Below, piece by piece: positions 43,709 to 52,005 of a stretch of 64,000 nt of DNA (its first letter is position 1; every line of letters starts with the position of its first letter). The translations under genes and the position numbers were made by a program. Source of the stretch: Croceibacterium_A sp035626815 (GTDB lineage: Bacteria; Pseudomonadota; Alphaproteobacteria; Sphingomonadales; Sphingomonadaceae); contig DASPMY010000049.1 of the NCBI GenBank assembly GCA_035626815.1, positions 132,295 through 196,294 of the forward strand, in the 5' to 3' direction. Under the pieces are notes generated by a model. The model was not told where the DNA came from. It did not search any database and saw only the letters and a list, made by a program, of their open reading frames with translations.

Positions 43709-44683
43709 TCAGTCGGTCAGCTGGCGCGGCAGCTTGAAGATCATCTTCTCCTCGGCGGTGACGAGCGTGTGCTCCTCGACCGCGCGCCACTCGCCGAGCC
43801 GCTCGACGACTTCGCGGACCAGCTTCTCGGGCGCCGAGGCGCCGGCGGTGAGGCCGACGGTGGCCACCCCTTCGAGCCACGCCGGATCGATGTCCGAAGC
43901 GCGCTGGATCAGCCGGGCGGCGGTGCCCATGCGCTCGGCGACCTCGACGAGGCGCACCGAGTTTGACGAGTTGGGCGCGCCGATCACCAGCACCAGATCG
44001 CTGTCGGCGGCGATCTGCTTGACCGCCGCCTGGCGGTTGGAGGTGGCGTAGCAGATGTCCTCCGCCTTGGGCCCGACGACGTGCGGATAGCGGGCGCGCA
44101 GCGCGGCGACAATCTGCGCGGTGTCGTCGACCGACAGCGTGGTTTGCGTCAGGAACGCGAGCGGCGCATCCGACGCGAACGCCAGCTCGGCGACGTCGGC
44201 GACCGTCTCGATCACCGTCATCGCCCCTTCGGGCACCTGGCCGTAAGTGCCGATCGCCTCGGGGTGGCCGCGGTGGCCGATGAAGACGATGTGCCGGCCA
44301 GCCTCGATCTGCCGCTCGGCCTGGCGATGGACCTTGCTGACCAGCGGGCAGGTGGCGTCGAGGTAGCCGAGCCCGCGGCGCTGCGCCTCGGCGGGGACCG
44401 CCTTGGGCACGCCGTGGGCGCTGAACACCACCGGGAACCCGTCGGGCACCTCGTCGAGCTCCTCGACGAACACCGCCCCCTTAGCCTTGAGGCTGTCGAC
44501 GACGTAGCGGTTGTGGACGATCTCGTGGCGCACGTAGACCGGCGGGCCGTAGCGCTCGAGCGCCCGCTCGACGATCTCGATCGCCCGGTCGACGCCGGCG
44601 CAGAACCCGCGCGGCGCGGCGATCAGCACCGTCAGCGGCGGCTTGACGGCGGTCGAAGCGGCGGTCTGAAAGGGGGCGTTCAT
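43709..44683 (-). CDS. ispH: 4-hydroxy-3-methylbut-2-enyl diphosphate reductase
   Basis: A 324-residue iron-sulfur enzyme, the last step of the MEP isoprenoid pathway. The three cluster cysteines are Cys28 (PRGFCAGVDRAI), Cys112 (DATCPLV) and Cys211 (DICYATSNRQ). The substrate-binding histidines are in RHEIVHNRYVV and FSAHGV. An N-terminal extension of about 15 residues precedes the domain. It is first of the operon with thrB and rnhA, and divergent from the lipoprotein gene. Confidence 0.95.
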   Translation of the reverse strand: MNAPFQTAASTAVKPPLTVLIAAPRGFCAGVDRAIEIVERALERYGPPVYVRHEIVHNRYVVDSLKAKGAVFVEELDEVPDGFPVVFSAHGVPKAVPAEAQRRGLGYLDATCPLVSKVHRQAERQIEAGRHIVFIGHRGHPEAIGTYGQVPEGAMTVIETVADVAELAFASDAPLAFLTQTTLSVDDTAQIVAALRARYPHVVGPKAEDICYATSNRQAAVKQIAADSDLVLVIGAPNSSNSVRLVEVAERMGTAARLIQRASDIDPAWLEGVATVGLTAGASAPEKLVREVVERLGEWRAVEEHTLVTAEEKMIFKLPRQLTD

Positions 44684-44752
44684 CGGCGCCGCTCTAGCGG
44701 TTGTGAGGTCGCAACGAAAGGGCTAGGGCCTGCGGCTCCACTTGGACAAGGG

Positions 44753-45409
44753 ATGAAGATGACCGCTCGCAAAGCGCTGCTTGCCGCAACCGTCGCCGCC
44801 GCCGCGCTGGCCGGCTGCGCCCGGTCGGGCGAAATCGTCGTCGAGCAGGGCGTCGGGATCACCGCGTTGCGCACCGTGTGCCCGGCGGTCGGCGTGCCGG
44901 ACTACACCGGCGACGTGACGCTGTTCTCGCCCGCCGGGGCGCGGACGCTCGAGGCGCTCGACCTGTCGGCGGCGATCACCAACGTCCGCAGCCAGTGCAA
45001 CGACAGCGGCGACCAGGTCTACGCCACCGCGACGTTCGACGTGATCGCCCAGCGGCGCGACTGGCGCGGGGCGCGCTCGGTCACCTTGCCGTACTACTCC
45101 ACGGTCGTGCGCGGCGGCAGCTCGGTCGTCGCCAAGCGGCTCGGCTCGGTCACGATCAATTTCGCCGACGGGCAGGACCGGGCGTACGCCAGCGGCACCG
45201 CCGGGGCCTACATCGACCGCGCCGCGGCGACGCTGCCCGACGACATCCGCGAGCGGATCACCCGCCGGCGCAAGGTCGGCGACGAGGAAGCGGCGATCGA
45301 CCCGCTCACCGAGCCCGACGTCCGCGCCGCGGTCGCCCGCGCCAGCTTCGAGCTGCTGATCGGGTTCCAGCTGACCGACGAGCAGCTGGCCTACAACGCC
45401 ACGCGGTAG
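44753..45409 (+). CDS. Putative lipoprotein of unknown function (218 aa)
   Basis: The lipoprotein signal ends in LAGC (MKMTARKALLAATVAAAALAGC). The mature part is about 195 residues of mostly beta structure (DVTLFSPAG, VYATATFDVIAQRRDWRGARSVTLPYYSTVV), and two cysteines (VCPAVGVPD, SQCNDSG) could form a disulfide. The end FELLIGFQLTDEQLAYNATR looks conserved. The family is common in sphingomonads but has no known role. It lies 37 bases before argS on the same strand. Confidence 0.8.
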   Translation: MKMTARKALLAATVAAAALAGCARSGEIVVEQGVGITALRTVCPAVGVPDYTGDVTLFSPAGARTLEALDLSAAITNVRSQCNDSGDQVYATATFDVIAQRRDWRGARSVTLPYYSTVVRGGSSVVAKRLGSVTINFADGQDRAYASGTAGAYIDRAAATLPDDIRERITRRRKVGDEEAAIDPLTEPDVRAAVARASFELLIGFQLTDEQLAYNATR

Positions 45410-45446
45410 TTTCGCGGCGTCCGCAAACCGGCTAACGGGCCGGCGC

Positions 45447-47183
45447 ATGGACCAGCCCGAGACCCTTTACGCCGCCTTCGCCGGCAAGATCGACGCCGCG
45501 CTCGCCGCCCTCGAGCGCGAGGCGGTGCTGCCGGCCGGCACGCCGCGCGATGCGGTCAGCGTCGAGCCGCCGCGCGACCCGGCGCACGGCGATCTCGCGA
45601 CCAACGCGGCGATGGTCCTCGCCAAGCCGGCGAAGGCCAATCCGCGCGCGCTTGCCGAGCGCATCGTCGCACAGCTCGCCGCCGACCCCAGTGTCGACAG
45701 CGCCGAGATTGCCGGCCCCGGCTTCATCAACTTGCGCCTCGGCTCCGCCGTGTGGCTCGCCGAGCTGCGCGCGATCGCCGCGCTCGGCGCCGACTACGGC
45801 CGGTCGGCGATGGGCGCGGGGCGGACGGTCAACGTCGAGTACGTCTCGGCTAACCCGACCGGACCGATGCACATGGGCCACTGCCGTGGCGCGGTCGTCG
45901 GCGACGCGCTCGCCGCGCTGCTCGAGTTCGCCGGGCACGCGGTAGTCCGCGAGTACTACGTCAACGATGCCGGGGCGCAGGTGCAGACGCTCGCCCGCTC
46001 GGCGCACTTGCGCTACCGCGAGGCCCTCGGCGAGGAGATCGGCGAGATTCCCGAGGGGTACTACCCGGGCGATTACCTCGTACCGGTCGGCCAGGCGCTG
46101 GCGGCCGAGTTCGGCGAGCGCTACGCCGCCGCGCCCGAGAGCGACTGGCTCGACCTGTTCCGCGAGAAGGCCGTGGCGGCGATGATGGAGATGATCCGCT
46201 GCGACCTGGCGCTTCTCGGCATCCATCACGACGTGTTCTCCTCCGAGGCCACGCTGCAGGCCGAGCGCAAGCCCGAGGCGGCCGAGTCGTGGATGCGCGA
46301 GCACGGCCTGGTGTTCGACGGCATGCTCGAGGCGCCCAAGGGCAAGACCCCCGAGGACTGGGAGGCCGTCGAGCTGCCGCTGTTCCGCTCAACCCGCTTC
46401 GGCGACGACCAGGACCGGCCGATCCGCAAGAGCGACGGCAGCTGGACCTATTTCGGCGCGGATCTCGCCTACCACATGCAGAAGGCCGCCGCGGCCGACG
46501 AGCTGATCGACATCTGGGGCGCCGACCATGCCGGGACCGTCAAGCGCATCAAGGCGGCGGTCGCGGCGCTTTCGGAAGGGCAGGGCAAGCCGATCCCGTT
46601 CGATGTCAAGCTGGTGCAGATGGTCCAGCTGCTGCGCGGCGGCGAGCCGGTCAAGATGTCGAAGCGCGCGGGTACGTTCGTGACGCTGGCCGACGTCGTC
46701 GGCGAGGTCGGCAAGGACGTCGTCCGCTTCACCATGCTGACGCGCAAGCCCGAGGCGCAGATGGACTTCGACTTCGCCAAGGTGGTCGAGGCGTCGAAGG
46801 ATAATCCCGTCTTCTACGTCCAGTACGCGCACGCCCGCATCCATTCGACGCTGCGCAAGGCCGAGGTCGCGCCGTCCGACGCCGCGCTCGACCGGCTCGG
46901 GCCCGACGAGCTGGCGCTGGTCAAGCTCGCCGCGCAGTTTCCGCGCGAGGTCGAGGCGGCGGCCAAGGCGCGCGAGCCGCACCGCATCGCCTTCTACCTC
47001 CACGACCTGGCGAGCGCGTTCCACGCGTTCTGGAACATGGGTAATGACGATCCGGCCAAGCGCATCATCGTGGCACACGACGGCGAGCTGACCGCCGGCC
47101 GGCTTTTCCTCGCCAGCCAAATCGGGCAGGTAATTCGTAACGGCCTTGCGATATTGGGGGTGCAGGCAGTCGAGGAGCTGTAG
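45447..47183 (+). CDS. argS: Arginyl-tRNA synthetase
   Basis: A 578-residue class Ia synthetase. An N-terminal tRNA-binding (Add1) domain occupies residues 1-110. The HIGH equivalent is HMGHCRG (VSANPTGPMHMGHCRG). The Rossmann core has KMSKRAGTFVTL at the KMSKS site, and the C-terminal DALR anticodon-binding domain ends AILGVQAVEEL. The ATG is at 45447. It heads a tight plus-strand operon; the next gene begins 2 bases after the stop. Confidence 0.96.
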   Translation: MDQPETLYAAFAGKIDAALAALEREAVLPAGTPRDAVSVEPPRDPAHGDLATNAAMVLAKPAKANPRALAERIVAQLAADPSVDSAEIAGPGFINLRLGSAVWLAELRAIAALGADYGRSAMGAGRTVNVEYVSANPTGPMHMGHCRGAVVGDALAALLEFAGHAVVREYYVNDAGAQVQTLARSAHLRYREALGEEIGEIPEGYYPGDYLVPVGQALAAEFGERYAAAPESDWLDLFREKAVAAMMEMIRCDLALLGIHHDVFSSEATLQAERKPEAAESWMREHGLVFDGMLEAPKGKTPEDWEAVELPLFRSTRFGDDQDRPIRKSDGSWTYFGADLAYHMQKAAAADELIDIWGADHAGTVKRIKAAVAALSEGQGKPIPFDVKLVQMVQLLRGGEPVKMSKRAGTFVTLADVVGEVGKDVVRFTMLTRKPEAQMDFDFAKVVEASKDNPVFYVQYAHARIHSTLRKAEVAPSDAALDRLGPDELALVKLAAQFPREVEAAAKAREPHRIAFYLHDLASAFHAFWNMGNDDPAKRIIVAHDGELTAGRLFLASQIGQVIRNGLAILGVQAVEEL

Positions 47184-47185
47184 CG

Positions 47186-47857
47186 ATGCCGGGGGACGAC
47201 GACGAGCTGGAGGCGGAGGAGCAGCTGGCGCTGGCGGGCGGCGACGAGCGCCTGCCGTGGCTCGAATCCGACGACGACTACGAGCAGCCGGGCGTGGATA
47301 CCGGTCGTATCATGGCGTTCGCCGCGGTCGGCTTGCTGGCGGTGGTCCTGGTCGTCGGGGCGCTGTGGTGGTTCACCCGCGACAGCCGCGATGTCGAGCT
47401 GGTCGCCGACGGCAGCACGATCGAGGCGCCCGACGAGCCCTACCGCACCCGCCCGGACGATCCCGGCGGCCGCCAGGTCGAAGGCACCGGCCAGACCAGC
47501 TTCGAGGTCGCCGAGGGCGAGCAGGTCGAAGGCCGCATCGCCGCCGGCAGCATCCCGGCGCCGAGCATCGACCGCGAGCAGGCGCAGGCGGGCGGCGCGG
47601 CAACTGCGCCCGCGCCATCGGGCGGCATCGGCGTCCAGGTCGGCGCCTATTCGACGCGCGAGGCCGCCGAAGCGGGCTGGTCGCAGCTCGCCGGCCGGTT
47701 CGAGCCGCTGCAGGGCCGCAGCCACCGCGTGGTCGAAGGCACGGTCGACGGCGGGCGCATCTACCGCCTGCAGGCGGTGGCCGGCACCGCCGCCGAGGCC
47801 GATACGCTGTGCGGCGCGATCAAGTCCGCCGGCGGGGACTGCCAGGTCAAGCGCTGA
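47186..47857 (+). CDS. SPOR domain-containing membrane protein
   Basis: A 223-residue bitopic protein. It has a cytoplasmic acidic N-terminus (EEQLALAGGDERLPWLESDDDYEQPG) and one membrane helix (about residues 36-56, IMAFAAVGLLAVVLVVGALWWF). A linker precedes a C-terminal SPOR domain (about 148-222, IGVQVGAYSTREAAEAGWSQLAG and YRLQAVAGTAAEADTLCGAIK). SPOR domains bind denuded septal peptidoglycan, so it probably localises to the division site. It lies between argS and nagZ in the operon, a common alphaproteobacterial arrangement. Confidence 0.9.
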   Translation: MPGDDDELEAEEQLALAGGDERLPWLESDDDYEQPGVDTGRIMAFAAVGLLAVVLVVGALWWFTRDSRDVELVADGSTIEAPDEPYRTRPDDPGGRQVEGTGQTSFEVAEGEQVEGRIAAGSIPAPSIDREQAQAGGAATAPAPSGGIGVQVGAYSTREAAEAGWSQLAGRFEPLQGRSHRVVEGTVDGGRIYRLQAVAGTAAEADTLCGAIKSAGGDCQVKR

Positions 47858-47978
47858 CGGCCGCTCGCGGCCGGCTGGCTATCGCAGCCCCACCCGCGCG
47901 CTACGGAGTGGTTACTGTCCACACCGCTCGCCGGGGGCAAACTTGCCCGGCCGCGGCTTTCCTGCGAATCTCCGCGGC

Positions 47979-48995
47979 ATGACGCCCGCGATCTTCGGCC
48001 TGGCCGGTCATGCGCTGACCGACGACGAACGCGCATTCTTCCGCGACGCCGACCCGGCGGGATACATCCTGTTCGGCCGCAATGTGCAGGACCGGGCGCA
48101 GCTCAGGGCGCTGACCGACGAACTACGCGCGATCCACGGGCGCGACCGGCTGCTGGTCTCGATCGACCAGGAAGGCGGCCGCGTGGCGCGGATGAAGCCG
48201 CCCGAATGGGACGCGTTTCCTCCGGGCGAGGCGTTCGCGAGGCTGTGGCAGGTCGCCCCGGCGAGCGCGATCGAGGCGGCGCGGGCGAATGCCGAGGCGT
48301 TAGGCCACGATCTCGCCGAGGTCGGGATAACGGTCGACTACCTGCCGCTGCTCGACGTGCGCCAGCCGGGCGCGCACGACGTGATCGGCGACCGCGCGCT
48401 CGGCAGCGAGCCGATGCAGGTCGCCGCGCTCGGGCGCGCGGTGCTCGACGGGCTGGCGCGCGGCGGGGTCACCGGCTGCGTCAAGCACATGCCCGGCCAC
48501 GGCCGCGCCGGGGCCGACAGCCACAAGGAGCTGCCGACCGTCGAGGCGAGCGAGGCCGAGCTCGAGCGCGACCTCGAGCCGTTCCGCACGCTGCGCGATG
48601 CGCCGATCGGGATGACCGCGCACGTGCGCTACACGGCGTGGGACGCGGACAATCCGGGCACCCTGTCGCCGGTCGTAGTGAACGCGGTGATCCGCGGCCG
48701 GATCGGCTTTTCCGGACTGCTGCTGACCGACGACATCGACATGGCCGCGCTCGACGGCTCGGTGCCCGAGCGGGCCGAGCGAGCGATCGCGGCGGGTTGC
48801 GACATTGTCCTCAATTGCTGGGCGAGGATGGACGACATGATCGGCATCGCCGAGCGGTTGCCGGCCCTGGGGGAGGCCGGGGCGGGACGGCTCGAGCGCG
48901 CGCTGGCGGCGAGCGGCGAGGCGGTGGCGGCCGACCGCGCGCAGCTCGTCGCCAAGCGCGACGCGCTGCTCGACCTGGCGAGGAACCTCGCATGA
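47979..48995 (+). CDS. nagZ: Beta-N-acetylhexosaminidase NagZ (GH3)
   Basis: A 338-residue cytoplasmic enzyme that removes GlcNAc from recycled muropeptides. It shows Asp63 in SIDQEGGRVARM, KHMPGHG at residues 169-175 with the acid/base histidine, the SHKELP loop at 181-186, and the nucleophile aspartate in LLTDDIDM (about 251-252). ATG 47979 follows a 121-base gap without a strong terminator. It ends by overlapping scpA (ATGA). Confidence 0.95.
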   Translation: MTPAIFGLAGHALTDDERAFFRDADPAGYILFGRNVQDRAQLRALTDELRAIHGRDRLLVSIDQEGGRVARMKPPEWDAFPPGEAFARLWQVAPASAIEAARANAEALGHDLAEVGITVDYLPLLDVRQPGAHDVIGDRALGSEPMQVAALGRAVLDGLARGGVTGCVKHMPGHGRAGADSHKELPTVEASEAELERDLEPFRTLRDAPIGMTAHVRYTAWDADNPGTLSPVVVNAVIRGRIGFSGLLLTDDIDMAALDGSVPERAERAIAAGCDIVLNCWARMDDMIGIAERLPALGEAGAGRLERALAASGEAVAADRAQLVAKRDALLDLARNLA

Positions 48996-49798
48996 CCGAC
49001 ACCGACGGCCTCTTGTTCGAGCCCGCCGGCGCCGACGCCGACGACTGGGACGGTCCCGGCGCGAGCCCGACGCGCGTCGCGGCGCTCTACCTCGAGCTCG
49101 ACGGCTGGGAGGGCCCGCTCGACCTGCTGCTCGACCTTGCCCGGCGGCAGAAGGTCGATCTCAAGGCGATCTCGATCCTCGCGCTGGTCGACCAGTACAT
49201 CGCCTACATCGAGCGGGCCGAGGCATTGCGGCTGGAGATCGCCGCCGATTACCTGGTGATGGCCGCGTGGCTCGCCTACCTCAAGTCGGCGATGCTCCTG
49301 CCGAAGGACGAGCAGGAGGACCCGAGCCCGGAGGAGCTCGCGCTGCGCTTGCAGCTGCGGCTGCAACGGCTGGGCGCGATGCGCGAGGCGGCGGCGCGGC
49401 TGCTGGCGCGCGACCGGGTTGGGCGCGACGTGTTCGTGCGTGGCGTTCCCGAAGGTCTGCGGATAGACCGCAAGAACTTGTGGCAGTGCGATTGGTACTC
49501 GCTCGTCTCGGCCTACGCGGTGGTCAAGGCGCGCAGCGAGCCGGTGGTCCACATGGTCCGCGATCGCCTGGTGATGACGCTCGATTCGGCGATCGACCGC
49601 GTCTCGGCGATGCTCGGCGTGAGGCTCGACTGGATGGAGCTGCGCGACTTCCTGCCGGCCAACGTCGATCCGCGGCTCAAGCGTTCCGCGCTCGCCTCGA
49701 GCTTCGTCGCCGCGCTCGAGCTGGCGCGGCTTGGCAAGGCCGAGCTCCGCCAGGAGGAAGTGTTCGGGCCGATGCACTTGCGCAGGGTGCCGGCATGA
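48992..49798 (+). CDS. scpA: Chromosome segregation/condensin subunit ScpA
   Basis: A 268-residue kleisin that bridges the SMC heads. The N-terminal SMC-binding part has LELDGWEGPLDLLLDLARRQKVDLKAISIL, the middle is a helical ScpB-binding region, and the C-terminal winged helix ends SSFVAALELARLGKAELRQEE. It begins inside the nagZ stop (4-base overlap). The gap to scpB is 112 bases and is mostly taken up by a repeat. Confidence 0.94.
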   Translation: MTDTDGLLFEPAGADADDWDGPGASPTRVAALYLELDGWEGPLDLLLDLARRQKVDLKAISILALVDQYIAYIERAEALRLEIAADYLVMAAWLAYLKSAMLLPKDEQEDPSPEELALRLQLRLQRLGAMREAAARLLARDRVGRDVFVRGVPEGLRIDRKNLWQCDWYSLVSAYAVVKARSEPVVHMVRDRLVMTLDSAIDRVSAMLGVRLDWMELRDFLPANVDPRLKRSALASSFVAALELARLGKAELRQEEVFGPMHLRRVPA

Positions 49799-49807
49799 CC
49801 GCTTTCC

Positions 49808-49897
49808 GTCGTCATCGCGAGGGGCCGAAGGTCCCGCGGCGATCCAGGGCGGTAATGGGTGACGCTCTGGATTGCTTCGCTCCGGTCGCAAAGACGC
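49808..49897. repeat. Family E inverted repeat between scpA and scpB
   Basis: CGTCATCGCGAG (from 49809) is nearly complementary to TCGCAAAGACG (ending 49896), and CGATCCAG to CTGGATTG. The structure is a ~88-base inverted repeat with ATTGCTTCGCTCCGGTCGC. It resembles the GCGAAGCAATCCAG repeats of many sphingomonad genomes (from memory). It sits just before the scpB ribosome site AGGAGGGGG. Confidence 0.7.
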
Positions 49898-49910
49898 AGG
49901 AGGGGGCACA

Positions 49911-50528
49911 ATGATGGAATGCCCCGACGAGCTGGTCCGCGCGGTCGAGGCGACGCTGTTCGCCGCCGAGGAGCCGATGACCGCCGAGGCGCTCGCCGCC
50001 CATCTCGCCGGGGCCGAAGTGCGGCCCGCGCTGCTCGAGCTCGAGGCGCATTACCGCGGGCGCGGCGTGCGCCTGGTCGAGCGCGGCGGACGCTGGCAGT
50101 TCCAGACCGCGCCCGACCTCGCCCACCTGCTGCGGCGCGAGCGCGAGCAGGTCCGCAAGCTCAGCCGGGCGGCCACCGAGGTGCTGGCGATCGTCGCCTA
50201 TCACGAGCCGGTCAGCCGCGCCGAGATCGAGGCGATCCGCGGGGTGCAGACCAGCCCCGGCACGCTCGACGTGCTGATGGAGGCCGGGTGGGTGCGCGTC
50301 GCCGGGCGGCGCGAGGTGCCGGGGCGGCCGGTGATCTATGCCACTACTCCCGAATTCCTGAGCCATTTCGGCCTCGCCAGCCGCAGGGACCTGCCGGGCA
50401 TCGACGAGCTCAAGGCCGCCGGGCTGCTCGACCCGGTCGACGAGGCCTACGACGAGCTGGCTCGCGCCGAACCGGAAGCGGACGAGCCCGAAGCCGCCGC
50501 GCTGGAAAACCCCGAGGAAAGCGCCTAG
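49911..50528 (+). CDS. scpB: Segregation and condensation protein ScpB
   Basis: A 205-residue protein with two winged-helix domains (ELVRAVEATLFAAEEPMTAEALAAHL and AATEVLAIVAYHEPVSRAEIEAIRGV), which dimerises and binds ScpA in the SMC complex. Two adjacent ATGs (49911, 49914) follow AGGAGGGGG; the first is used. The tail is acidic (EPEADEPEAAALENPEESA). It is part of the argS-tatC operon. Confidence 0.93.
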   Translation: MMECPDELVRAVEATLFAAEEPMTAEALAAHLAGAEVRPALLELEAHYRGRGVRLVERGGRWQFQTAPDLAHLLRREREQVRKLSRAATEVLAIVAYHEPVSRAEIEAIRGVQTSPGTLDVLMEAGWVRVAGRREVPGRPVIYATTPEFLSHFGLASRRDLPGIDELKAAGLLDPVDEAYDELARAEPEADEPEAAALENPEESA

Positions 50529-50557
50529 ACCGGAGTTCAAGCATTCGGAGAGTTGCA

Positions 50558-50788
50558 GTGAAACCCGGTCTGTTCCAGATCCTGATCATCGCCATGCTGA
50601 TCCTCGTGTTCTTCGGGCGCGGCAAGATCAGCGAGATGATGGGCGATTTCGGCAAGGGCATCAAAAGCTTCAAGCGCGGGCTCGACGAAGGCGACGCCCC
50701 CGCCGCTGCGGCGCGCCTCGAAGGGCCGGGCCCGGCGGCCCAGCCCGTGACCGAAGCCGCCGCCGATGCGCGTCCGGCCGCCGACTAA
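50558..50788 (+). CDS. tatA: Twin-arginine translocase subunit TatA
   Basis: A 76-residue protein with a short N-terminal membrane helix (LFQILIIAMLILVFFG) and an amphipathic helix (RGKISEMMGDFGKGIKSFKRGL), the TatA design. An Ala/Pro tail follows. The GTG start at 50558 is used; a frame from 49859 is read-through. It oligomerises to make the folded-protein pore. Confidence 0.9.
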   Translation: MKPGLFQILIIAMLILVFFGRGKISEMMGDFGKGIKSFKRGLDEGDAPAAAARLEGPGPAAQPVTEAAADARPAAD

Positions 50789-50810
50789 CCCCTAGCCGGG
50801 GGCGCCGCCC

Positions 50811-51191
50811 ATGTTCGATGTCGGCCCGACCGAGCTGCTGCTCATCGTCATCGTGGCGGTGATCGTCATCGGCCCCAAGGACCTGCCGCTGGCGCTGCGC
50901 ACCGCGGGCAAGTGGATCGGCAAGATGCGCAAGATCTCCGGCCATTTCCGCGCCGGGCTCGACACGATGATCCGCGAGGCCGAGATGGAGGAGCTCGAGG
51001 CCAAGTGGAAGGCGCAGAACGAGAAGATCATGCGCGAGCATCCGGCGGGCGGCCCGGTCGAGATGGAGCCGACCGGCGCTTATCCGCCACCTCCGGCGGC
51101 GGCCGCCGAAGCCCGCGCCGCCGAGCCGCTCCCGAACGAACCGGCGCCGGACGCGCCGCCGCCGGCGCCGGGCGCGGCGCCGCCGCAGTAG
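50811..51191 (+). CDS. tatB: Twin-arginine translocase subunit TatB
   Basis: A 126-residue protein beginning MFDVGPTELLLIVIVAVIVIGP, then PKDLPLALRTAGKWIGKMR and a long charged amphipathic helix (REAEMEELEAKWKAQNEKI). The Pro/Ala-rich C-terminus matches TatB. It forms the receptor with TatC and recognises RR signal peptides. It lies 22 bases after tatA. Confidence 0.93.
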   Translation: MFDVGPTELLLIVIVAVIVIGPKDLPLALRTAGKWIGKMRKISGHFRAGLDTMIREAEMEELEAKWKAQNEKIMREHPAGGPVEMEPTGAYPPPPAAAAEARAAEPLPNEPAPDAPPPAPGAAPPQ

Positions 51192-51198
51192 GTTCGCC

Positions 51199-52005
51199 AT
51201 GGCCCTCAAGCTCAAGGACATCGACGACACGCAGACGCCGCTGCTCGACCACCTGATCGAGCTGCGCGGCCGGCTGGTCCGCTGCGTGCTGGCGCTGGCG
51301 GTGGCGTTCGCCGGGTGCCTCTATTTCGCCAAGCCTATCTTCGCGATCCTCGTCCGCCCGCTGGCGGACGCCTTCCCCCCCGGCGAAGGCAAGCTCGTCT
51401 ATACCAAGCTCTACGAGGCGTTCTTCGTCGAGATCAAGGTGGCGCTGTTCGCGGCGTTCCTGGTCAGCTTCCCGATCATCGCCAACCAGCTTTGGGCGTT
51501 CGTCGCGCCCGGACTCTACGCGCGCGAGAAGAAGGCCTTCCTGCCATTCCTTTTCGCCACCCCGGTGCTGTTCGCCGCCGGTGCCTCGTTGGCCTATTTC
51601 GTGGTCATGCCGACCGCATTCACCTGGTTCCTCGGCTTCGAGGGCGAGACCGCCGGGCTCGAGCAGGAAGCGCTGCCGGCGATGGGCGAGTATCTCGACC
51701 TGGTGATGCACTTCATCCTCGCCTTCGGGATCAGCTTCCTGCTGCCGGTGCTGCTGCTGCTACTCAACCGCGCCGGGCTGGTGACGCGCGAGCAGCTGGC
51801 GAAGTCGCGGCGCTACGTCATCGTGGGCATCTTCATCGTCGCCGCGCTAGCCACGCCGCCCGACGTGATCTCGCAATTGATCCTGGCGATCCCGCTGATG
51901 ATCCTGTTCGAGGGCTCGCTGCTGCTGATGAAGCCCGCGGCGAAGATCGCCGACGAGGCCAAGGCGGCGGGCGACTCCGCGGAAACGCCGCCGGCCGCGT
52001 CCTAG
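51199..52005 (+). CDS. tatC: Twin-arginine translocase subunit TatC
   Basis: A 268-residue membrane protein with six helices. The N-terminal LLDHLIELRGRLVR and the FAPGLYAREKKAFLPF loop are TatC signatures. The tail is cytoplasmic and acidic/Ala-rich. It ends the operon; its TAG stop is the palindrome CTAG shared with the convergent amidohydrolase stop. Confidence 0.95.
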   Translation: MALKLKDIDDTQTPLLDHLIELRGRLVRCVLALAVAFAGCLYFAKPIFAILVRPLADAFPPGEGKLVYTKLYEAFFVEIKVALFAAFLVSFPIIANQLWAFVAPGLYAREKKAFLPFLFATPVLFAAGASLAYFVVMPTAFTWFLGFEGETAGLEQEALPAMGEYLDLVMHFILAFGISFLLPVLLLLLNRAGLVTREQLAKSRRYVIVGIFIVAALATPPDVISQLILAIPLMILFEGSLLLMKPAAKIADEAKAAGDSAETPPAAS

